From: Gracilaria domingensis
Taxonomy: Eukaryota > Rhodophyta > Florideophyceae > Gracilariales > Gracilariaceae
Reading direction: 5' to 3'
Assembly (NCBI GenBank): GCA_022539475.1
Contig: VCMS01000040.1
Span: forward strand, 224,652-288,651
DNA length: 64,000 nucleotides
The position numbers and the translations under genes are program-made. Shown here in pieces: positions 40,734 through 52,322 of this stretch (positions within the stretch are counted from its first letter, which is position 1; every line of letters begins with the position of its first letter). The notes under the pieces are model-generated. The model ran no database searches and was not told the DNA's origin. It saw only the letters and a list, made by a program, of their open reading frames with translations.

Positions 40734-43700
40734 TTGTCTAACCAGTTTATGGTTCGACAGTTATCTGTTCTAGATACAGGAGCTGTTCCTAACCTTTTGG
40801 TTAAATCGTTGTTGCCTGCCTCGTTACGGCCGTTGATTCGTCAAGGTCCATCGCTGGATATTGCCGATGCAAACAACAATCCGTTACGGACAGAAGGCTT
40901 CATTGACCTGATGGTTCGGCTCGGCCAATGTACAGTCCAATTGGAATTTCTCGTATGCGAATCACTAGCTGCTCCCGTTATTCTGGGCTGCGATTTTTGC
41001 GACAGGTTCGTCGAAGCGATTCGCCCGCGTTCCAAATGTGTGGAAATGGAAGATGGTTCAACCATACCGATTGTTCGGAAGCCGCTTCGGCAAGATTTAA
41101 AGCGTCAAGTTCCTCTCCCTTCCGCACAGGATAATCCAAACATGGATAGAAGTTCTACTCGTTTACAGTGTGCCCGTTCAATTTCGATTCCGGCGGAATC
41201 CCAAACCTGGGTCACTGTGAGCTCGGACCAACATGTTTTACGTGTCGTGCAACCGATACAATCATTGTATGATTCTCGTCGTCTTGCTCTCGCTAATGGA
41301 GTTGTTCATATTGAACCTCAGAAGCCTTTTAAGCTTTTGATAGCCAATTTGGGGCCTCAACCTCAATGGTTAACTAAAAACCAGGTTATTGGTTCAGTAA
41401 TGCCGCATCCGGCCGCTGTAATACCTACAAAGGTTACCCTCGCGGACGTACTCGGCGTACAACACCCTGAGAAGGGGGAAGAGGAGTTAATTGCAACCGT
41501 TTCGGATGTCAGTACGCCGAACGCACCATTAGAGCCTGAGGCAAAGGCTAGTCCCCCGGGACAAGAACAGAAGGATCCTGTTAAGGAATTGGAAGAATTG
41601 AATCTGGAGCATGTACCAGACACTCATCGTGAGAAACTAAGTGATATGTTGAGGGAGTTTACCCCGATGTGGGATGGTTCCCTAGGAAAGATCTCGATTA
41701 CCCAGCACAGAATTGATCTCCTTCCGAACACTCGGCTGATAGCGCAACACCCTTATAGGGCTGGCCCTAAGGCTAGGGAAGAAGGAGAAGCTCAAGTTGA
41801 GAAGATGCTTAAGGCTGGAGTCATCGAACCGGCCCAATCCCGGTGGGCATCACCGGTAGTACTAGCTCCTAAGAAGGACGGATCGTGGCGATTCTGTATT
41901 GATTACCGTCGCCTCAATTCGGTTACAGTTAAGGACGTCTACCCGATTCCACGAATGGACGAATGCATTGCCTCACTCGAGAGTGCTCAGGTTTTCACGG
42001 CCTTCGACGCAAATTGGGGATATTGGCAAGTTCCTATCCGCAAGGAAGACCGTGACAAAACCGGTTTCGTGTGCCATCAAGGCTTGTATCGTTTCAAACG
42101 AATGCCCTTTGGGCTCACAAATGCGCCCGCTACGTTCCAAAGAGCATTGGATATTCTACTGGCTCCATACAAGTGAAAGATCTGTTTGGTATACCTTGAT
42201 GACATCATCATCTTTTCCAACAACATGGACGATCATTTGTCTCATGTGCGAGAAATCATGCGTGTTCTCCGCGATGCCGGAATAACTCTGAAGTTAAAGA
42301 AGTGCGAGTTTTTCACCGATTCGGTTCAGTATCTTGGACATACGATCCGTCCCGGAAAGCTTTCGATTGACGAAGTTCGTGTGAAATCCTTGAAGGAAGC
42401 AAAGCACCCGACGAACCAAACGGAACTCCGTTCTTTTCTTGGACTTTGTAACGTGTATCGTAGATTCGTTCCGAATTTTGCCGAAGTCTCTTCTCCCCTT
42501 AATGAGCTTTTGAAGAAGGGCAGGCCAGTTGAGCTGGAACCCTTCAGGGAAGCGGAAGCTTCCGCATTTCAGTCCCTTGTGGACGCTGTAACGTCACCAC
42601 CAGTTTTGGCTGTACCAACTCCTAGTTTACCACATTCGGTTGACACAGACGCTAGTGCCTACCAAGTTGGTTGCGCTTTGTTCCAAACCTTGGAAGACGG
42701 AACCCGTACACCGATTGGCTATTGGTCAAGGACACTGAATGTTCATGAGAAGAACTACTCAGTATCTGAGAAAGAATGTTTAGCCGTCGTCTGGGCATTG
42801 AACATACTGCGACCCTACTTAATGGGTACTAACTTCGTGGTGCATACCGACCATTCGGCCTTCCGTTTGCTCTTCGGAATATCGGAACCCTCTGGCAGGT
42901 TAATGCGCTGGCGTCTCCGTTTTGCGGAATTCGATTTCGAAGTTAATTGTAAGAAAGGTTCTCTGAACTGCCAAGCAGATGCCCTTTCTCGTCTAGGGAC
43001 TAACGCCTATACATCCGCCACGGAAGACTTGGAGATACCGTGCTTTATGGTTATGACCAAGGATGGTTTGATCGAGACGATAGATGGTGACGTGTGTGAT
43101 GATTTATTCGTTACCGAATCCACGGAACCCACGTCGGGTTTCTTTGTGCCTATTACTCCTGAGGAGATGATAAGAGAGCAGTTGTCCGATCCATTCTGTA
43201 CGCAGATACGCTCTCGCCTCAATGGAGGTTTTCAGATCCCGTTCGCTTTGAATAACCAAGGATATTCGGTTCGTTTCGTTAATAAGGAACATCCACAGAT
43301 TGTGGTACCTCATACTCCACAGCAGAGAGTTTTGCATCTGTCACATTATGTGAAACTGGGTGCTCATCCTGGTGGAAGGAAGTTGTATTTGACTCTACGC
43401 AGAGATTTCTATTGGCCCGTAATGGCGGTAGACTGCTACGCAGTTCGCCGTGGTTGTACGGAATGCTCAAAGAACAATGTCCGTCTCCGGAAATACTCGA
43501 AGAAGCTCACGCTTTTTCCCGCAAGGGCTCCACTAGAGTTCGTGGCGATTGATATTCTTGGACCGCTACTCCGTACCGCTCGTGGTCATCGTTTTCTTTT
43601 GGTTATTACCGACAGGTTCTCCAAATTGGTTCGTACAGGTCCTTTAAGGACAATCACTGCAACGACGATAGCGCAAGCGTTCGTCCAGCATTGGGTTTTT

Positions 43701-44707
43701 GCTTACGGCCCACCTGTTCAGGTTCTATCCGACAATGGGGACAATTCGCTTCGAAATTTTTCCAAGACGTCTATCGTATCCTTGATGTCAGGAATCTGTT
43801 TACCACTACTTATCATCCCCAAGGGAACGGTAAATTTGAACGGTTCAACCGTACGATGCTTAACGCATTAAGATCCTATGTATCGGATCACCCTAAGAAT
43901 TTGGACTTATTCACAGACGCTATTACGTATGCTTACAACACACAGGTCCATCGTGTTACCGGTTTATCCCCATTTGAGCTCGTACTATCGAGGATACCGC
44001 CTCCGGTCGCTATCGAGTCTCAACCCAAGTTAGGAACCTTCCCTTCACACCGGTTATATCGGGATACCTGGAAGGCTTGGTTAGGAAAGATGGTTCCGGT
44101 CGCTCGGAAAGCTATGTCTAAAGCACAAGCTGCCTACAAGGCTAACTTCGACAAGCGAATTCGTACGCTGTTACCCTCAGTTCTTAATCCTGGCGACCTT
44201 GTCTTTGTCCGTAAGGAATATTACAATCCTGAAAAGGAACCAAAGCACATACTCTCTCCTATTGCTGAGGGACCTTATAAGGTAGTTTCCGCCGGAACGG
44301 AGACTGTCGTACTGGATATCAATGGCTTTCATGAACGGCTCTCACGCGATCGCGTCACTGTTGCTCCCAATCCTACTGTGGAAACTATCGCTGTACCTCC
44401 ACAGGGTAATTCAAGTGAAACTGAAGCCACTTCGCCGTCAGGGCCCGCTACAGTTCCGCATCGGGATCGCAGCTTGACTGATTTGCCGCAGGAGTCGGCT
44501 AATTCTTTATCTACTCTAATAGAGAATCCTGTGGACCCACACGCCCATGTAACCCCACCACCCGAGATTGTTACCGCATCGGTATCTCAGACTGAGAGGG
44601 GGAAGAGACGCATGAGGTTGTTTCGTCCTCGATACCGAGCTTCGCACCTCGCGGCGATGAGTTGCCACAGCGTGGAAATCCTCAGAACCAATTGGTTACT
44701 TCCGTGA
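40734..44707 (+). pseudogene. Gypsy pol (PR-RT-RNase H-integrase), broken
   Basis: The frame starts at a TTG at 40734; an in-frame ATG is at 40749. The retropepsin motif is VLDTGAVPNLL. RT is visible as KKDGSWRFCIDYRRLN, FKRMPFGLTNAPATF and the catalytic CLVYLDDIIIF. A TGA at 42174-42176 falls between ILLAPYK and KICLVYLDD. RNase H shows DTDASAYQVGCALFQ and HTDHSAFRLL. The integrase zinc-binding region has H-x(n)-H and C-x2-C (GCTECSKN). The core has FVAIDILGP and LSDNG, after which a one-base deletion near 43738 shifts to the frame carrying FASKFFQDVYRI and the final Glu in GKFERFNRTMLNA. A low-complexity tail ends at 44707. Confidence 0.9.
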
Positions 44708-46271
44708 GGATCGTTCGTCCACTACGAAGACTGTGTCCGCAGACCCTGGCTTGTCGTTTGCCGCGATGAGTTCACCGAAGTCTACCTTGTTCAGGTCATG
44801 CATAATGCTACAGAGCACACCCTCGTGGGAGACACAGCACAAGCGCAGAGCACGTGCCCACTCGCTTACTACGCTTCAGCGTCAGGAATTGCGACACGGC
44901 GTGTTCTCCCGCTTGGGCGACAATTACAGTACTTAACAAAAATTTTTCAAGCTACCCTTGTTGAACGGTCTTGTCCGTTCAGAAACGGCGCATTGCGCAA
45001 TGGAAATCGGCCAATTTGGCATATTTTTGATGCATTACGGTGCCGCCGTCGCCCACCGCAATGAGCGGCGGGGCACAAGGACACTTGGTGTGTTGCACAG
45101 CCAATGGGATTCGTTTGCACACGCCCACGTGTCAGAAATCATGTCCAATGTGGATTGAGTGCACTACCAATGAAAATGGTTTGCTCACTTCCACGTGGCA
45201 GATGGACGAACCAATTAGATGGTGTTGCACAACAGGAATGTTTGGAAGTGCACATGGCCACTTGGCAGTTGTTCCCTCAATAGGAATCAGTTGCACAGAG
45301 CCACGTGTGTGGTGTTCCAACCAATGGAATTGCTTTGCACTTGCAGGCAACACGGCGCGTAACCGCCGAGCTTCACCGTCAGAACGGTCAACTCCCGTGA
45401 TATCGACAGGAATACTCGTATTCGAGATGCGATAACTTCGCACTACGCAGTCCAATTCGTATGGAATTTAACTTGTGACAATCAGCTCGTCGCCCTCTTT
45501 CAGGGAATACCTTGTTTGGTTAATCTGCGCTTGAGACTATCGAACAACACGACAGTTGAATCGATACATCGATGCTTAATTGTGGAACCACTACTGGTTG
45601 TTGAAAGAGTCAATACGCCGTCAGGGCTGGACTCTTATACCCGCATCATCTTGGGAACTCCGTTAGGAGACAGTAGGGTGAATTCAACGACCGACCAAGC
45701 GGTCTATCCACGTGAGTACGTTGTGGAGAAACTTGTGAATCTAAACAAGCTCCAAATGGAAAGTGGCTTTATCGCGTGCGATGGTATGGATTTCCGGCAT
45801 CGGAAGACACCCACGAGCCTGTGAGACACCTGCCTAGGTCTTTCATCGTTCGCTGTCACCGACGCACCGGTACACCACTACCGCCCAACATCGGCGAACC
45901 CAAACTGGGTGACGCTACTGTAGCAATGACGCGCGTAGCCCGCAAAGGGAACTCTCGTTGCTCGAGAATGAGAAGAAGAAGAACTTGAAGTAGTTGCTCT
46001 ATGAAGAGAAGAAGAAGATGAACTTGCGAATGAAGTTGAAGGATAGTTACCATGGAATGGTCTACCAATTATGGTCATGAAGATTTACCGATAACGGTCA
46101 TTATGAAGATTCAAGGAAGAAGAAGAAGAAGAAGATCTACGAAGAGGAAGCAAAGAAGACTTATCAGAAGTTTACCACTAGTTGTTGGTTTTTTTATTTC
46201 GTTTACCTATCATTCAGGTGATGTAGTTGGTCAACGCCAAGCGTTCCCGAGCATCCCACAAAGGAAGTTCC
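44708..46271 (+). other. Gypsy post-integrase region, non-coding, with CCAAT/CACGTG array
   Basis: About 1.5 kb inside the Gypsy after the integrase stop. From roughly 45,060 to 45,360 it is an imperfect tandem array carrying five CCAAT boxes and three CACGTG boxes. Two GAA-rich stretches lie near 45,965-46,045 and 46,110-46,150. No protein domain was recognised. Confidence 0.6.
45060..45360. promoter_or_regulatory. Array of CCAAT and CACGTG boxes
   Basis: CCAAT occurs near 45,098, 45,145, 45,166, 45,209 and 45,320. CACGTG occurs near 45,125, 45,191 and 45,301, with a degenerate copy near 45,260. They sit in ~45-60-bp imperfect units that also share TTGCAC. CACGTG is palindromic, so the array could act toward the antisense ORF or the 3' LTR. 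The regulatory role is inferred. Confidence 0.45.
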
Positions 46272-48012
46272 TCATGATTGGAAGTACTGCGCCGCGAATG
46301 CGCGCAACTCTCCGTCGTGGAAACGTTCCCGGGAATGTTCACACCCATTGAGGTCAGGAACTGGTGATGGTAACCGCTTCTGGGTCAGCCACCACGGGAT
46401 TGTCCATAGCTGGGTTGTAGCCAAAGTCCGCACCCGGAGCGCCCATTCCACATCTTGGTCAACGCTCACTGCGTCGTAGTGCATCATTGGATCGTCGAGG
46501 TCGGCCGGCGGTGCGAACTCGTCAGCATCGACATACCCCCTCGGGTACCATGAGGAATGATACGCGGTGCGTCTCGAATGGCCGCAGGCGAACATAACAC
46601 GCCCTCGTAGGGATCGTAATAGACGAAATCACAGGCTCGGTAACTCCTACGTCCTGGAGAACGGTCGAAGACCCTAGGCTGGCCACGACCACGCTGGTTA
46701 AAAGGCACGGTGTCCCAATTCACGCTGTCAATGACATCGACCAGGTATCTGAGTTCTTCCAAGTTGGACTCACCCCCAAGGGGAACTCGTAGGTCGAGCG
46801 TACGAAGATTGTTCCGTAGTGCCATCGGAAGATACCAGATTCGGCACTGGTCATGCGCTTCCCATAGGAGGAACACGGCCACACGGGCAATCCATTCGGT
46901 TAGGAACACGGACCAGTAACCGCTTTGTCGGTTGGCCAAGAGCTTCGAACCTAGGTAGGTCAAGCACGGAGGCAACTCTGGGAGACATCCACGAGGAACT
47001 TCCACCATACCCCACCAATCGGGCAGGGCTCGGTAACGTCCATGAAGGAATCGCGCTGCGATCGCTCGAGCTTCCACGTTCTGGTAAGGAACCAAGAATC
47101 CGAATTCGGAACGAGCCTTGCGCTCATACCGGACGCGGTCATGCAAGTAATCGCCTCGCGGCTTGCTTCGCATATACCGGAACTCGGCACGGAGCAACGG
47201 TCGCTCCCAGCACAACAATTCCTCACGGACAACCGGCGCGCTAATCCATCAAACTGTTGGATTGTCCCCGCAAGGGCAGCCAGTTGGCACCGTAAGATTC
47301 TTCTCCGCGAGTTCGGAAGATGGCAACATCGAACCCGTACTCGGGCGGAATGAGGGTATTACCAGGGGTACGGACCAAGCGTTGGTATGCGATTCTCGCC
47401 ATGTTACTTCTCGCGTCATCACGAGTCTGACCATGTCTCACGGGAGATGACCAAGAGGTATCGCTACGCGCACGCGCCAATCCACGACTGGGCAACCGCA
47501 ACTGGAAGGTCACCAGGGAGTACACCATTCTGGCATACGAGTCCAACAATGCGGCGTCATTTACCGCTACGGTATGGAACCAAGGTGCCCGGGAATATAA
47601 TCGGGGGTCTTGCAAGGGATCGCAGTTGATCAGTACGCTACGCGGAATCCAAGTTGGAATTGCCGGCACGGTAGGCATAGGATCGGATGCGTTCCACGCG
47701 CCCACGTCCAGGGCTTGACCAAGCGGTACTGTTGGAGCAGAGGAACGAACAGAAACCGGTATGAATCTGACCCATCAGGGGATTTGAAGGCCCCGCACCA
47801 GGGAAGGTCCAGCGTTCTGGAAGGTCCCGCTGCGGACGGAGTCTGCTGTCCGGAAGACGGAGGAATCTGTTGGTTAAATTGCTTTCCGACATCGGAGATT
47901 TCGGAGGAGAAAGTAGGAAAGGTATAGGTACACTCGCGTTCGAGAGGTCTGGAGAGACTGGTGTGATATCCGAGTGTGGATCTATGGAAGCCGAGCGTTC
48001 GGAACCCGCCAT
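46272..48012 (-). pseudogene. Antisense accessory ORF inside Gypsy, unknown protein, frameshifted
   Basis: Reading begins at the ATG at 48012 (MAGSERSASIDPHSD), 77 bp from the 3' LTR, on the strand opposite gag-pol. It stays open through three frames with shifts near 47,745, 47,240 and 46,560, ending at 46272; together about 570 codons. Segments join sensibly across the shifts, for example ...GANWLPLRGQSNS then ISAPVVREELLCWERP. The product has a Pro/Ser-rich N-terminus, then a Trp/Arg/Leu-rich globular region (LPDWWGMVEVPRGCLPEL, WSVFLTEWIARVAVFLLW). I recognise no domain, and it does not look like an envelope protein. ATAAATA sits just before the ATG. The three shifts suggest recent decay of a once intact gene. 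Confidence 0.6.
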
Positions 48013-48075
48013 CGCGGTCGGATATTTATACTGATGTCCGCACGGAACTCGTCGTCAACCAGGGTGGTTTCCTCT

Positions 48076-48087
48076 TGAGAAGAGGAT
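48076..48087 (+). other. Gypsy polypurine tract
   Basis: GAGAAGAGGAT lies immediately upstream of the 3' LTR start at 48089, the expected position of the plus-strand primer. Confidence 0.7.
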
Positions 48088-48088
48088 G

Positions 48089-48976
48089 TGTAGAGCAAAC
48101 CCTCTCGGGATACCGTTTCGGTAGTGGCAATCATAACGTATGAGACGCCATCGATGGGGAACTCGAGGTTATGAGTAGCACGATGACGTGATCCGGACCC
48201 GGAATGTGTACATGTGTACCACTATTTGGTTGTTTGGATGGAGTGATTCTTTTCATAATTTTTAGAAGTACCCCGTGGGTTCTGGTCCGCCACTGTCAGG
48301 ACTGCCCGGGACGGAAGGTGCATATGAGGTGCTTAGATTAATCTATTATTTAGATATTTTTGATAACCCTCTACAGGGCCGCTAATTCTACTACTTAGGT
48401 GATGCCTCACCGCCATCACCAACCTAGTAAAGGTAACCCGGTGTGCCGCTCTAACTATTTCGCCTGCGCGACAACTCCAACTCCTCGCGGAGCGAGTTAC
48501 CGCAACACGGTCTAGTTATCCCCCGGCTCCAACCAGGAGAGTTCACGCAGTGCATACCATCATTGGTCTTGTTTTTCTTTTGTTTCTCTTGTGACTCGTG
48601 GAGTGCACACATATTTGTTACCGACCGGTACTTTCTCTCCGCCCCAGTGCTTGGGTTTGTTTCTGTTCTTTCTTTTGTTTTTACCATTGGTTTGGTTCAT
48701 TACCGCCTATTTCTATTTAGTTGTTCCACCTTTGGATGTCTACATTTGGCTACAGATACCGTCATTGGTCAGCTACGATCTACACTACTGTGTCCGCCTT
48801 TCCTGGCCTTTTTCCCGTTCGGGCGTTCTTTCTCAACCCTGTGGTATAGCCTGAAGTTCTCGTGGATTTACACCCACACCGGAGGATACGGGGTGCGCTG
48901 TCGCTGTGCGAACCTCTCTTGAGAGCAGGGATTCGAACTGCCTCGGTGGCTTTTCCCTTTCTGGAATTGGTCCACA
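48089..48976 (+). repeat. Gypsy 3' LTR
   Basis: 888 bp, begins TGTAGAGCAAAC and ends CCACA. It matches the 5' LTR closely and is followed by CCAAG, a probable target-site copy. Confidence 0.9.
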
Positions 48977-48981
48977 CCAAG

Positions 48982-49397
48982 GAGGTATCAGACTAGATTA
49001 CGAAGTGATCCGACTCTGTATAGAGTTTCGCCGTGGTTACGGAACCCCGTGCATCCCTGTTGGAGGATCTCGCCCCGCTCCGGGCACAGTGCCGAGGGGG
49101 CTCTACCCGTCGCGTGTGGGTGTTGGTTGTTCGTTTTTGTTGTGTGTTGCTTTCCCTCTCGGGACTACACCTGTCATTGGTAGTGACGCCTCGTTGCCGA
49201 TACTACCCCATCTCTGGATTTTCTCATCGTTTCCCCACGATCGTACCTGGCACCTCTGTAGGTATAGCCAGTCGCCACTTCGGTCTTACACCCGATCTAC
49301 GGTGGTACAGAGGGCTCTGTCACTGGTCTACCATCTCGCAAGAGAGCGGACCTTCGGGCAGTCTGGTGGGTTTTCACTCTTCCGAGTTTGCCCCACA
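48982..49397 (+). mobile_element. Solo LTR, right part
   Basis: Continuation of the LTR beginning at 36842. It ends TTGCCCCACA and is followed by AATTT. Its CGGTCTTACACCCG and GAGGGCTCT blocks also occur near the end of the LTR at 52323-53271. Confidence 0.75.
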
Positions 49398-50350
49398 AAT
49401 TTCAGCATGGCACATCTGCTCTGTTGATATTGGTTCAAGATTGGTTTGGGAGTGATCGTCTCGTGTGCGCTGATTCCTATTTTGCTTCTGTTGAAACAGC
49501 AGAATCTCTTTTGAAAAAGAGGATGCGATTTATTGGTGTTATTAGAAACGCTACAAGATGGTTTCCTATGAAGCGATTGTCAGAACAAACTATTACGAAT
49601 CGTGGAGAGCATGTATCAATGGTTCCGAAGCTTATTGAAATTGAAAAAGAAATGATGGCTGTTCTTTGGGTGGATCGGGAAAGAATATACTTTATCAGCG
49701 CATACGTTTTGACCAATCCATGCACTCCAATCAATCGTACTCGCTGGAGACACGTGAACGGGACGGCCAAAAAGCTTTCTCTTTCGATATCCATCCCAGA
49801 TGTTTGTGAAAAATATTACGATGCATGCTCTAAAAGCGATCGTCACAATCGTTGTAGACAGGATGACCTCAAAATCGAGAGGAAATTTGAAGTCAAAGAA
49901 TGGTCTTTCCGGGTTAATACAACTTTATTTGCAATGTGTGCGGTAGATGTCTGGAATCTTTACAAAAGTTCTACTGGAAATTTAAGAAACCTATCACCAC
50001 ATTCTTTCTATCGCAAACTGGAAGACCAGCTAATTGAAAACAACTGGGATTCTATTGGTCGAATCAGAAGAAATCCTGAAGAAAAGGTTGATTCTAGCTT
50101 GCCAGTGGCTGGAACAGGTATTCATCTGGCGCAAACAACTCGGAAGCGAATGAAAAAAGATGGAACTTTAACAGCTGCGGTTTACCAGGGAAGATGCAAA
50201 ATATGCAAGAGCAACATTAAGTCGAAGTTTTTGTGCTCTGGATGTCTTAAGAGTCGAGATATATCTATTTATTTATGTCACAGTTCGACTGGTCGCTCTT
50301 GCTATTTAGATCATTTGCGTGACTGTCACTCTATTGTGGACATAAATTAG
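49398..50350 (+). pseudogene. PiggyBac-like transposase, C-terminal half
   Basis: From codon 49403 this is open to the stop at 50348-50350 with no lesion. It carries WFGSDRLVCADSYFASVETA (catalytic Asp region), FIGVIRNATRWFPMKRL, CEKYYDACSKSDRHNRC (final Asp region) and EVKEWSFRVNTTLFAMCAVD. The C-terminus is a Cys/His-rich finger, CKICKSN...LCSGCLKS...SCYLDHLRDC, typical of piggyBac transposases. The reading phase matches the half that ends at 36841. The intact state of this half contrasts with the several stops in the N-terminal half. Confidence 0.8.
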
Positions 50351-50875
50351 TCAAAATGGTATGAAGGCTGATGTCAACATTTGATTAAAGTTATTATACG
50401 AGTACTTTCAAAAGGAAACGAAACATAAGTTCGATTTCCTATAGCCCCCTACTTAATCACTCTGAGTTCTTGACTTGCAAGATGCACTTTTACTCTCTGA
50501 CGAAACTACCCCGTTGACAAATGTCACCTTGTTCTGTTTGCCGTTCAGGTGAGAGCTCATGCGTTCTTAATGTAAAGCGATTTTGAACAAGTCGAGCTGC
50601 CGAAGCAGTTTTTGAGCTTAAATTTGAACTCAGCGAGGTTCGAACTTGGGTTTTTAATGCTCTTTTGTAGTCTTTTGACCACTCACGCACGTCTACACTA
50701 ACTACATAGGCGTCAAGTTCAAGCATTTGAATGAAAGAACCAGAACAGTAGTTCAAACTGCTGTTTAAACTTTGAATTTTTGAATCGTGCACTTAAAATA
50801 AACAAAATTTTACACAAATCTACTTCAGCGCCTTGGCCTCATATGAGTGCAGAATGCCGGTCGGATAGACACTAT
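50351..50875. other. PiggyBac 3' flank, nothing coding recognised
   Basis: About 525 bp of AT-rich DNA downstream of the transposase. Another TTGGCCTCATATGAG motif occurs at 50833-50847 and a TTAA at about 50452-50455. I could not establish which of these, if any, is the element's right end. Confidence 0.4.
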
Positions 50876-51680
50876 TGTCTATTGGACAAATAGCCTCATA
50901 TGACACCAGAATTACAATTGGCATTAAACTTCAGAATCTTTGCCAAAATTTCACGTAGTTAAATGTCAACGCTTGCTCAGTCTCCTCTGTCGAGGCGTTA
51001 ACGTTGATTCCTTTTCTGTCAACAATCAAGCTAGAAACAACACTGTCAATCCTCACTATTTGCAATAAATTTGTCAGCTATGTCGAGAGCAGTTGACCTT
51101 CGCAAACAAGTTGGAACTCAAGTTCATGCACGTCCGCGCCTTGTTACATCTATAAGTGACTGCAAACGTTTCCTTGGCACTCTTTAAAAAACCAAACTAG
51201 TCAGTGCAACTACTACTGCTGTCTACACCAATGTTAGTAATAAACGTAAACAGATAATTGTCACGTTTAGTTTAAAGCTTTTACGCCGTTTCAAGAAGAC
51301 TGACATAAAATTATACAGTCTTAAAGTTGGCGATCATGTTACGTTTGCGAATTAACGGTATGTGCCTGAAAACGTTACCATAGCGCAAATTACGGAGGCT
51401 CAAACTAGAAACAATACCGATGAGACCGTTCAGCGATCTAATGTGACCAGTGACAATACAGTGAGAGAGGAGGACAGCTATCAGTCCGCAGGTGCCGATC
51501 GTGAGGCAAAGATTGACGTGGTTTCTGCTCATTCGATAAATTGAAAGTCACAAGATGTACCTCTAAACGTGAATGGTTCTGTGCAAATGCACCGGTGGAA
51601 GATCATAGAACCAGCCGGAGATTTCAATTCGAAAAGTCAGGCTCAAAGTGGTTTGACGCCTTATGACATTTTTCTGTTGT
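50876..51680 (+). pseudogene. Second piggyBac-like relic, N-terminal region only
   Basis: It starts with the 28-bp block shared with 32523-32550. A 35-codon ORF at 51080-51187 (MSRAVDLRKQVGTQVHARPR, later DCKRF) matches the 34-codon ORF at 35666-35770. Homology continues past the stop: KLVSATTTAVYTNV and LKVGDHVT, then LTPYDIFL near 51,650, which aligns with LTTFDCFM of the first copy. It ends abruptly about 51,680 without a DDE core, so it is a 5' fragment. Stops interrupt it at 51187, about 51356 and 51544. Confidence 0.6.
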
Positions 51681-52322
51681 AGTGCAAGGCCTGGAAGCAG
51701 GAAAACACCACGAAGACGTTGGGGATCTTCCTGTACTGAAGGCAACCAAGAGAACAGAGCCTCTCTGGAATGGCATAACTAGCCGGGTGTAAAAACGGTG
51801 CCAAACCGTCACGACGGCGCGTTGAGAGTTGAGCAGAGAAGCGTGACTCACACGTGAGTATAGCAGCCTCGGAAGAGGGACGAAACCACAGAGTGGGGAA
51901 AGGAAAAGAAAGGGAAAGAGGGAGAGGTAAGAGAGGTACGGCATATCGCCGAGGTATTCCCTATACAGGGTCGAACACAAACAACAAAGGTGAAACACTC
52001 CCAAAATTGGGTTCTGCGGAGACGCAGGGTGGAGGGACGCACCGTGACAACGGGGAGTCCCTCCGATAAGAAGTGGTGCACCGCCAAAGGCGAGAGTGGC
52101 TAGAGCCGAGATTCTTGAAGTAGGATCACCCGTGGTTGGGGAACTTTACTGGTGCGACGTCGGCGACGCCGTCGCACTAAGTAGTGTCCTCACTAAAAAT
52201 AATAAATAATAATAACTAAACACCCCACTAATTGTGGCAAACGCCCACGTGTAGTGGCCAACCTCCGCTCAGCTCCACCGTGTCCCACTTGTCCAAACCA
52301 TCTCGATGGCAACCACTAGTTG
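51681..52322. other. Purine-rich and AT-rich spacer, no gene recognised
   Basis: It contains a purine-rich stretch (about 51,880-51,940), a short GC hairpin (GTGCGACG/CGTCGCAC near 52,154-52,179) and an AATAAT run (about 52,198-52,215). I found no coding region. Confidence 0.4.

Larger units (their letters stand above)
37406..48976 (+). mobile_element. Ty3/Gypsy LTR retrotransposon, full length
   Basis: An 11.57-kb element with LTRs at 37406-38298 (893 bp) and 48089-48976 (888 bp), both beginning TGTAGAGCAAAC and ending CCACA. A primer-binding site follows the 5' LTR and a purine tract (GAGAAGAGGA) precedes the 3' LTR. Flanks CCCAG (37401-37405) and CCAAG (48977-48981) are a probable 5-bp duplication with one mismatch. 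The order gag, protease, RT, RNase H, integrase is Ty3/Gypsy. The LTRs are highly similar, suggesting a young insertion, yet gag and pol contain stops and frameshifts. An unusual 3.4-kb region between integrase and the 3' LTR carries an antisense ORF. Confidence 0.9.

Noticed and set aside
45132-45455. Open frames across the CCAAT/CACGTG array
   Set aside because: Repeated non-coding motifs keep short frames open on both strands; no protein similarity seen.
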